The position numbers and the translations under genes are program-made. The notes under the pieces were generated by a model that was not told the origin of the DNA, searched no databases, and saw nothing but the letters and a program-made list of their open reading frames with translations. A DNA stretch of 5,991 nucleotides from an uncultured Spirochaetaceae bacterium (GTDB lineage Bacteria; Spirochaetota; Spirochaetia; Treponematales; UBA12059). Positions 1-5,268 of this stretch are shown here, one piece after another; positions within the stretch are counted from its first letter, which is position 1; each line of letters starts with the position of its first letter. The stretch is taken from positions 1 to 5,991 of the forward strand of contig CALKWG010000134.1 in assembly GCA_938004315.1 (NCBI GenBank), in the 5' to 3' direction.

Positions 1-39
1 ATTCGGTGACTGGAGTTCAGACGTGTGCTCTTCCGATCT
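1..39. other. Illumina TruSeq adapter contamination at contig end
   Basis: Bases 6-39 match, base for base as I remember it, the 34-base TruSeq read-2/index adapter (begins GTGACTGGAGTTCAG, ends GCTCTTCCGATCT). Bases 1-5 (ATTCG) sit where the end of the i7 index would be. The sequence is synthetic and should be trimmed. Genomic sequence starts at 40, in the middle of fni. Reading the fni frame on through the adapter meets no stop, so an untrimmed gene call would give the protein a false C-terminal tail. Confidence 0.97.
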
Positions 40-777
40 GGAGAATTCCGCCGAGGCGGCCAGGTCTTCATCGCCGCCGCGGTAGCCTTCCACGGTAGCC
101 CAGTTGGTGCCGCCCGAACCGGCCAGGTCGACGTAGGCGGCGCCGGCGTCCAGGAGGAAGCGGGCGTCGGCCGGCCCTATGCCGAAGCCGGTCTCCTTCA
201 CGATGACCGGGTAGCCGGCGCGGGCGATGAAGGCGGCGATAGCCGCCTTGAGCCCGCGGAAGTCGGTATCGCCGTCGTCCTGGAAGAGTTCCTGCCCCGG
301 ATTCAAGTGGATGACCAGGGCGTCCGCGCCGACGCGCCCCATGAGCTCGTCGAGCCGGGCGGCGGGAAGATCCCGTACCTGCACCGCCCCGATATTGGCC
401 ATGAGCGGCACGTCGGGGGCGTAGGCCTTGAGGGCGAAGTGCTCGTCCAGCTCCGGATGCTCGAGGAGCACCCGGATCGAGCCCGTACCCACCGGCACGC
501 CCAAGGCCTGGGCGGCCTTGGCCAGCTCCTTGTTCATCTTGAAGCCCTCGGCCGAGCCGCCGGTCATGCAGGATACGAAGAAAGGCAGGCGTACGCGACG
601 CCCTAGGAAGTCGACGCCGGTATCGAGCTCGTCAGTCGCTATCTCGGGCAGGGCCCGATGCCTAAACGACAGCCCCTCGAAGCCGGCGCCCGACCCCTCA
701 ACCAGCCTGAGAGACGGATCGAGGCATATCGATAGATGCTTGGCCTTCCGCTGGCTGATCGTTGCCGGTTCGCTCAT
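40..777 (-). CDS. fni: Type 2 isopentenyl-diphosphate delta-isomerase (FMN-dependent), 3' end missing
   Basis: Interconverts IPP and DMAPP in the cytoplasm, using reduced FMN and Mg2+. The frame is open for exactly 246 codons from ATG 777 to the first genomic base at 40; the family is usually about 340-350 residues, so roughly 100 are lost. Visible family motifs are RKAKH (10-14, substrate binding), MTGG (71-74), GSIR (99-102), ANIGA (127-131), HLNPGQE (157-163, with the metal-binding Glu), VKETGFGI (193-200) and AGSGGTNW (219-226, FMN region). The C-terminal glycine-rich FMN-phosphate segment lies past the edge. The start is secure: AGGGAG lies 7 bases upstream, and no other start codon occurs before the essential RKxxH motif. 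It begins inside the 3' end of mvaS and is presumably cotranscribed and translationally coupled with it. Confidence 0.95.
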
Positions 778-2032
778 GGTCGTACTCCCTGAAGCCGTCT
801 TCCCTGATGCCTACGAGCCTGAAGCGCGACGCGGCCTGGCTCGCCTCGACCTTCTCGCCGTAGCCTAGGCCGTAGCCCTCGGCCCAGCGTTCGTAATCGG
901 CCATAGAAGCCTTGATGCCCGCGTCCATCATCTCGTCGAGCCTCCAGCGCTCGATCACCTCGGGGGCGCCGGCGGCGACGGTGGCCGTGGTCACGGTCAT
1001 GATGTTGCCCGAGCCGTAGGAGGCGATCATGATCTTCTTGCCGACGATCTTGTCGCCCAGCTTGCGGTAGCGGTCCTTCAAGAGGAAGGCCAGGAAGATA
1101 TAGAGGCTGGACGAATAGCCGTTGCCGATGTCCGCTATGGGGTCGACGCCCTTATAGAAGCCGCGCTCCTCGAGCCAGGCTATGGCCTGGTGCTCATCCA
1201 GGCCCAGCTGAGAGGACAGGAGCTTCTTCATGGCCATCTCGGGCATGTTGCGGAACGGGGTGTGCAGGACGACGAAGTCGGCGTCCGAAAGGAGGGCCGC
1301 CGGATCGGCGCCTATGCGGGCCGCGTGGTCTTGGAAGGCCTCTTCGAGGCTCTGGTTGTAGCAGTCCATGGAGTAGGAGCCCTTGACCTTGGCGGTCACC
1401 GAGCCCAAAGGCCTGAAGAAGTCGTCGACGTCGCGGGCGCAGAAGCCGGTCGCGCCTACGTCCAGCTCCAGGAGCCGGGGGTTCGCCTCGACCAGGATGG
1501 CCGCGGCGCCGGCGCCTTGGGTGATCTCGGCGGTGCTCTTCAGGGTATAGCGGGCGATATCGGTGGCCATCACCAGGCCCGTCTCGTCGCGCCCGGAGGC
1601 GGCCAGCATGCCAGCTACCGACAGGACGCTCAGGGTGCCGCCGGCGCAGGCGTGCTGCACCTGGAAGGTCGCCAGGCTGGAAGGCACCGGGAGGCCGGAG
1701 CGCTGGAGCATGCCCTGCACGTAGCTGGCCAAGGGCTTGGAGTGGTCGACGCCGGTCTCGGTGCCCGCGGCTATGAAGCGCAGGTTGGCCAGGGCCTTGC
1801 CCGAGTTGTCGGCCATGAGCTCGTAGGCCGCCTCGGCCGCCATGGTCGCGCTATCCTCGCCCGGGGCGGGGAAGCGTATGGCCCTCTGGCCGGTCACCGC
1901 CTTGGCGCGGTTAAAATGCTTCTCTATGGAGGGGTCGTCCGCCACGCGCTTGGTTATGAGCTCCTCTAAATCCATCTTCATCTTGGGTACGTAGACCCTG
2001 ATATCGCCTATTCCTACCTTCATGGCTTTCAT
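698..2032 (-). CDS. mvaS: Hydroxymethylglutaryl-CoA synthase, spirochaete-like
   Basis: Condenses acetyl-CoA with acetoacetyl-CoA to HMG-CoA, an early step of the mevalonate pathway. The 444-residue product has the thiolase-fold catalytic set: Glu92 in GTETGVDHSK, nucleophile Cys129 in QHACAGGT, His257 in LHTPF, Asn304 in IGNGYSSSLY, and the GSG loop at 340-342. The Lys usually found five residues after the His is Asn262 here, beside Arg261. I start at ATG 2032 because AGGGAG lies 6 bases upstream. ATG 2023 is possible; it gives the family-typical MKVGIGDIRVYVP but is 15 bases from that site. The frame is open back to a TTG at 2086, which has no support. Similarity to the family seems to end near REYD, just where fni begins. 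The last 26 or so residues overlap fni and look like a non-homologous tail. Bacterial relatives are mostly about 390-400 residues. Confidence 0.96.
   Translation of the reverse strand: MKAMKVGIGDIRVYVPKMKMDLEELITKRVADDPSIEKHFNRAKAVTGQRAIRFPAPGEDSATMAAEAAYELMADNSGKALANLRFIAAGTETGVDHSKPLASYVQGMLQRSGLPVPSSLATFQVQHACAGGTLSVLSVAGMLAASGRDETGLVMATDIARYTLKSTAEITQGAGAAAILVEANPRLLELDVGATGFCARDVDDFFRPLGSVTAKVKGSYSMDCYNQSLEEAFQDHAARIGADPAALLSDADFVVLHTPFRNMPEMAMKKLLSSQLGLDEHQAIAWLEERGFYKGVDPIADIGNGYSSSLYIFLAFLLKDRYRKLGDKIVGKKIMIASYGSGNIMTVTTATVAAGAPEVIERWRLDEMMDAGIKASMADYERWAEGYGLGYGEKVEASQAASRFRLVGIREDGFREYDHERTGNDQPAEGQASIDMPRSVSQAG
785..790 (-). promoter_or_regulatory. Ribosome binding site of fni
   Basis: AGGGAG on the minus strand, 7 bases before ATG 777. 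It lies inside the mvaS coding sequence and fixes the fni start, which makes the 80-base overlap with mvaS hard to explain away by choosing another start. Confidence 0.7.
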
Positions 2033-2038
2033 CTTCCG

Positions 2039-2044
2039 CTCCCT
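2039..2044 (-). promoter_or_regulatory. Ribosome binding site of mvaS
   Basis: AGGGAG on the minus strand, 6 bases before ATG 2032 and 15 before ATG 2023. It favours 2032 as the start and is the same hexamer that precedes fni. Confidence 0.6.
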
Positions 2045-2102
2045 TTCCGCGGGCGCCATCCCGTCGTCGCTCGCAAACAACACCAAATCAGTAATGTTTG
2101 AC

Positions 2103-2117
2103 TAAGGTACTAGCGCC
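2103..2117. repeat. 15-base imperfect direct repeat, copy 1
   Basis: TAAGGTACTAGCGCC matches copy 2 at 2190-2204 at 12 of 15 positions, including an unbroken TACTAGC core. The copies are 87 bases apart. Copy 1 covers the proposed -10 of mvaS. It may be an operator half or a duplicated promoter element. Confidence 0.55.
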
Positions 2118-2132
2118 GCCTCGCGGAGGCAA
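2104..2132 (-). promoter_or_regulatory. Candidate sigma-70-type promoter of mvaS-fni
   Basis: On the minus strand TTGCCT (2132-2127) is followed after 17 bases by TACCTT (2109-2104). The -35 is fair and the -10 poor (3 of 6). An A/T-rich run lies just upstream of the -35, as in an UP element. The start of transcription would fall near 2098, giving a leader of about 65 bases. Weak support by eye only. Confidence 0.3.
2118..2130. promoter_or_regulatory. Perfect short palindrome, possible operator
   Basis: GCCTC-GCG-GAGGC, two 5-base arms around 3 bases. It falls in the spacer between the proposed -35 and -10 of mvaS, a usual place for a repressor site. It is not a terminator: no T-run follows it on either strand. 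Confidence 0.35.
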
Positions 2133-2169
2133 ACTAAATAAAAAAATACTTGAAGCGGCGTTCATTTTC

Positions 2170-2198
2170 TTGCTTCCCGCCGCCGGGCTTACGATACT
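2170..2198 (+). promoter_or_regulatory. Candidate promoter of the crt operon, close to the crtI start codon
   Basis: TTGCTT (2170-2175), a 17-base spacer and GATACT (2193-2198, 4 of 6 to TATAAT) form a reasonable sigma-70 match. Transcription would begin at about 2204-2206, on or next to the crtI ATG at 2205, so the message could be leaderless. This fits the lack of any Shine-Dalgarno sequence before crtI. It rests on consensus matching by eye. Confidence 0.35.
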
Positions 2199-2204
2199 AG
2201 CTCC
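2190..2204. repeat. 15-base imperfect direct repeat, copy 2
   Basis: TACGATACTAGCTCC directly abuts the crtI ATG and covers the proposed crtI -10. It pairs with copy 1 at 2103-2117. Confidence 0.55.
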
Positions 2205-3728
2205 ATGCATCCTAACGAAAAACGCCGCGTAGCGGTAGTAGGCGGCGGCATAGGCGGCATGGCCGCCGCCGCGCTCCTGGCCAAGGACGGCCATGAGGTG
2301 ACGGTACTCGAACGCAACGACCAGGCCGGCGGTCGCGCGCGGGTATGGAAAAAGGACGGCTACACCTTCGATATGGGGCCTTCGTGGTATTTGATGCCCG
2401 AGGTCTTCGACCGCTATTTCGAGCTCTTCGGCGAGAGGCGGGAGGATTGGTATACCCTTAAGCGCCTCGACCCGTCGTACCGAGTGCTCTACGGGCCCGG
2501 CGACCATAAGGACGTGGTCAGCGACCCGGCGAGCGCCCAGGCGCTTTTCGAAGGCTTCGAACCGGGCGCCGGCGCCAAGCTAGGGCGCTACCTGGCGGAC
2601 GCCGGCTACAAGTACGACGTCGCGCTCAAGGAATTCTTGTACCGAGAATACCGATCGGTCTTCGACTTCTTAAACGGCCGCATGATCACCGAGGGCTTGA
2701 AGCTTAAGGTCCTGGGGAATTTAGACGCCGAGGTTTCGCGCGTGTTCAAGGACCGCCGGGCCAGGCAGATCCTGGAATACGCCATGGTCTTCTTAGGCAC
2801 CGCGCCCAAGGACGCGCCGGGCCTCTATTCGATCATGTCCCACGTCGACCTCACCCAGGGCGTCTACTATCCCATGGGAGGCCTCGTAGCGGTCGCCGAC
2901 GCGATACGTCGCCTAGCCGAGTCGCGCGGCGTGCGCTTCGAATTATCCGCCGAGGTAAAGAAGATTCGCGTCGAGGGCGGCAAGGCCCGCGGCGTGAGCG
3001 CGGCCAGGCTCGGCCCCGACGGGCGGCCGACCGGCGAGCGCATCGAGCTCGACGCCGACGCGGTCCTGGCCAACGCCGACTACGCCCACGTCGAGACCGA
3101 GCTCCTCGATCCCGGCTACCGAAGCTACCCTAAGAGATACTGGGAGAGGCGCGTCGTAGCGCCGACGCTCTTCGTCGTCTACCTAGGCTTGACGAAGACC
3201 CTGCCCAGCCTTACGCACCACAATCTCTATTTCCAAGAGGATTGGGACGGCCACTTCGATACGATCTTTAAGAATCCCGCCTGGCCGCAGGACCCCTGCT
3301 TCTACGTCTCGTGCATCAGTAAGACCGACCCCGACATGGCCCCGCCAGGCTGCGAGAATGTCTTCCTGCTCGTGCCGGTGGCGGCGGGCCTCAAGGACGA
3401 CGACGCGACCCGCGAGGCCTACGCCGACATGGCGATACGGCACCTTGAGAAGGTGACGGGCGAGAGCGTAAGGCCCCATATCGCGGTCAAGAGGATCTTC
3501 AGCCAGCGCGATTACATCAACGACTATCATGCATGGAAGGGCAGCTCGCTCGGCATCTCGCACACCCTCGGGCAGACCGCGGTCTTCCGCCCCGCGCTGC
3601 GAAGCAGGAAGGTCGACGGGCTCTTTTACGCCGGGCAATACACCCACCCCGGAATCGGCGTGCCCATGGTACTCATCGCGGCGGAGCTGGCCGCCGGCAT
3701 CGTCGCCAAGGGCCAGGCGGGAACATGA
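2205..3728 (+). CDS. crtI: Phytoene desaturase (CrtI family)
   Basis: FAD-dependent desaturase expected to take phytoene through several steps to lycopene at the membrane surface. The 507-residue length is normal for CrtI. The N-terminal dinucleotide-binding fold shows GGGIGG (13-18), the ribose-binding Glu36 and AGGRA (41-45), followed by DMGPS (56-60). The middle block at 191-226 (VFLGTAP, YSIMSHVD, YYPMGG) resembles the archaeal and actinobacterial type of CrtI. The C-terminal family signature is FYAGQYTHPGIGVP (474-487). No frameshift is seen. The start gives a natural N-terminus just before the FAD fold but has no Shine-Dalgarno sequence. It is the first gene of the operon and shares ATGA with crtB. 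Which end product it makes cannot be read from the sequence. Confidence 0.95.
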   Translation: MHPNEKRRVAVVGGGIGGMAAAALLAKDGHEVTVLERNDQAGGRARVWKKDGYTFDMGPSWYLMPEVFDRYFELFGERREDWYTLKRLDPSYRVLYGPGDHKDVVSDPASAQALFEGFEPGAGAKLGRYLADAGYKYDVALKEFLYREYRSVFDFLNGRMITEGLKLKVLGNLDAEVSRVFKDRRARQILEYAMVFLGTAPKDAPGLYSIMSHVDLTQGVYYPMGGLVAVADAIRRLAESRGVRFELSAEVKKIRVEGGKARGVSAARLGPDGRPTGERIELDADAVLANADYAHVETELLDPGYRSYPKRYWERRVVAPTLFVVYLGLTKTLPSLTHHNLYFQEDWDGHFDTIFKNPAWPQDPCFYVSCISKTDPDMAPPGCENVFLLVPVAAGLKDDDATREAYADMAIRHLEKVTGESVRPHIAVKRIFSQRDYINDYHAWKGSSLGISHTLGQTAVFRPALRSRKVDGLFYAGQYTHPGIGVPMVLIAAELAAGIVAKGQAGT

Positions 3729-4549
3729 GCGAAAGCGCCCAGACCGCGGTCTTCAAGGCCGGGAGCACCACCTATTTCAACTCGAGCCTCTTCTTCCGTA
3801 AGGACGTGATGCGCGAGGTCGAGGTCCTCTACGGCTTCGTCCGCGTGGCGGATAACTTCGTAGACGCCGTACCGCAGGACGGCGCGGGCTTCAAGGCCTT
3901 CGCCGCGGCCTACCGGGCGGCGCTGGCCGGGCGGCCGACGGGGAACCCGGTCATCGACGATTACGTCGCGCTGGCGACCCGGCGCGGCTTCGACCCCGCC
4001 TGGACCGAGGCTTTCCTTTCGGCCATGGAGGCCGACCTTACGAAGAAGGTCTACGCCGATTACGACGAGCTCCTGGTCTACGTATACGGCTCGGCCGAGG
4101 TGATCGGCCTCTTCATGGCCCGGATACTGGGGCTTCCGCCGGAGGCCGAGCCATACGCCAGGCTCCTGGGGCGCGCCATGCAGGTCATCAACTTCATACG
4201 CGACGTCGACGAGGACCAAAGGCTCGGCCGCCGCTACCTGCCCACGGCCGGCTCGGCCTTCGGCGCCGACTGGATCCCGAACGAGTCGGACGCCCGCGCT
4301 AAGCCCGAGGCCTGGACGGCCTTCATGCGCGGCCACCTCGAGCGCTACCGAGCCTGGCAGGAAGAAGCCGTCAAAGGTTATCGCTATATAAGCAGGCGAT
4401 CGCGGGCCGCCATCAAGACCGCGGGCGACATGTACGATTGGACCGGCTCGGTCATCGCGGCCGATCCCTTCGTCGTCTTCGGCCGCAAGGTGAAGCCGTC
4501 CAAAGGACGTATCGTCCGTCAGGCGCTCTGGAACCTCGTGAGGGGATAG
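3725..4549 (+). CDS. crtB: Phytoene synthase (squalene/phytoene synthase family)
   Basis: Joins two GGPP molecules head to head into phytoene. The 274-residue protein has both Mg-diphosphate motifs: DNFVD (43-47) and RDVDED (159-164), the second running on into GRRYLP (168-173). In the first motif the often seen DD pair is DN, but the two Asp residues of DxxxD are kept. The YVYGSAEVIGLFM block (119-131) is the helix found in the family before the second Asp motif. The start is the ATG of the ATGA overlap with crtI, preceded by AGGCGG at 5 bases. The frame is open further upstream to 3533, but that part lies inside crtI and has no family character. Squalene synthase is the alternative, but the carotenoid neighbours argue for phytoene. 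Confidence 0.95.
   Translation: MSESAQTAVFKAGSTTYFNSSLFFRKDVMREVEVLYGFVRVADNFVDAVPQDGAGFKAFAAAYRAALAGRPTGNPVIDDYVALATRRGFDPAWTEAFLSAMEADLTKKVYADYDELLVYVYGSAEVIGLFMARILGLPPEAEPYARLLGRAMQVINFIRDVDEDQRLGRRYLPTAGSAFGADWIPNESDARAKPEAWTAFMRGHLERYRAWQEEAVKGYRYISRRSRAAIKTAGDMYDWTGSVIAADPFVVFGRKVKPSKGRIVRQALWNLVRG
4540..4545 (+). promoter_or_regulatory. Ribosome binding site of the lycopene cyclase gene
   Basis: GAGGGG ends 6 bases before ATG 4552 and sits in the last codons of crtB. It decides the start at 4552 over the open frame that extends further up into crtB. Confidence 0.6.
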
Positions 4550-4551
4550 AC

Positions 4552-5268
4552 ATGAATTACTATCTGAGCCTGGTGCTTATCGTCATGGCGGGGCCTTTGG
4601 CGCTATCATTCGATAAGCGCGTCGCCTTCTATAAGGATTGGCCGGCGGTCTTCGGCGCTATCGCGGCCGTGGTGGCGGTCTATGGAGGCTGGGATGTTTG
4701 GAAGACGGCCACGGGGGTCTGGTCGTTCAACCCGGCCTACGCCGGGCAGTGGCGCTTCCTCCACCTCCCCTTGGCCGAGTGGCTCTTCTTCGTCTGTATA
4801 CCCTACGCCTGCATCTTCATCCTGGCCTGCGTGCGCGGTTATTTCAAGGACGCGACCTTTAAGGCGCCCCGCGCCTTGTTCGTCGGCCTGGCGGCTGCCT
4901 TCGCCCTCGCCGGCGCCCTCTTCATGTACAAGACCTACACGGGCATTATCTTCCTGAAGGCCGCGGCCATCGTCATCCTCGCCGAGTTCATCGCGCCGGG
5001 GAGCCTCAGGTCGAGGAATTTTTGGATAGCCATGGCGATCACCTACGTTCCGTTCTTGATTTCGAACGGCATCCTCACCGGCAAGCCGGTGGTGCTCTAC
5101 GACGATACCAAGAACCTCGGGATACGGGTAGGAACCATACCGCTCGAGGACTTCTTCTACAGCTTCTCCATGCTGCTCCTAGCCTTCTCGCTCTACGACA
5201 AATTCAAGTCGAGGCTACCGCGCTACCGCCCGGCGGCGGACGGAACGGACACGACGCCCCATGCCTAA
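4552..5268 (+). CDS. crtYcd: Membrane lycopene beta-cyclase, fused CrtYc-CrtYd type
   Basis: A 238-residue, very hydrophobic protein with about seven membrane segments (roughly 3-19, 33-50, 70-95, 107-125, 130-150, 156-175, 200-217). It matches the CarR/CrtYcd lycopene cyclase domain of Bacteroidetes, haloarchaea and fungi. It has two related halves, each carrying the family PxE(E/D) motif: LPLAEWLFF (72-80) in the first and IPLEDFFYS (196-204) in the second. The first Glu of motif 1 is Ala75 here, an unusual change. LSFDKRVAFY (18-27) and the ILTGKPVVLYDD stretch (174-185) are also family-typical. It starts 2 bases after crtB and overlaps the next gene by 8 bases. It likely converts lycopene to gamma- or beta-carotene; whether it closes one end or both is not decided by sequence. 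Confidence 0.92.
   Translation: MNYYLSLVLIVMAGPLALSFDKRVAFYKDWPAVFGAIAAVVAVYGGWDVWKTATGVWSFNPAYAGQWRFLHLPLAEWLFFVCIPYACIFILACVRGYFKDATFKAPRALFVGLAAAFALAGALFMYKTYTGIIFLKAAAIVILAEFIAPGSLRSRNFWIAMAITYVPFLISNGILTGKPVVLYDDTKNLGIRVGTIPLEDFFYSFSMLLLAFSLYDKFKSRLPRYRPAADGTDTTPHA

Larger units (their letters stand above)
2033..2204. promoter_or_regulatory. Divergent control region between mvaS-fni and the crt operon
   Basis: This 172-base stretch is the only intergenic region of any size in the window and must hold the start signals for both operons unless they are read from outside. It is visibly AT-richer than the genes, with an A-rich block at about 2131-2148. It contains candidate promoters in both directions, a 15-base imperfect direct repeat and a 13-base palindrome, listed separately. 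I see no tRNA, riboswitch or convincing small ORF in it. Confidence 0.75.

Noticed and set aside
25..606. Plus-strand open frame of 193 codons at the left end
   Set aside because: It begins in the adapter and runs antisense to fni; its low-complexity Gly/Ala/Arg-rich product has no recognisable motifs.
1190..1969. Plus-strand open frame of 259 codons
   Set aside because: Entirely antisense to mvaS, whose catalytic motifs are all intact. Long antisense frames are expected at this GC content.
2033..2086. Longer mvaS start at TTG 2086 or ATG 2059
   Set aside because: Neither has a good ribosome site, and the added residues precede the family-typical N-terminus. ATG 2032 has AGGGAG at 6 bases.
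2152..2183. Possible hairpins (GAAGC/GCTTC or GCGGCG/CGCCGC) before crtI
   Set aside because: Short, mutually exclusive stems with long loops and no T-run; not distinguishable from chance in GC-rich DNA.
2088..2507. Minus-strand open frame covering the divergent region and the 5' end of crtI
   Set aside because: It would cross the promoter region, is antisense to the FAD-binding part of crtI and shows no protein-like character.
3533..3724. N-terminal extension of crtB upstream of ATG 3725
   Set aside because: The stretch overlaps the crtI C-terminal signature in another frame and has no synthase features. The ATGA junction at 3725 is the normal coupled start.
3183..4336. Minus-strand open frames opposite crtI and crtB
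   Set aside because: Antisense shadows of well-supported genes, with no ribosome sites or family features.
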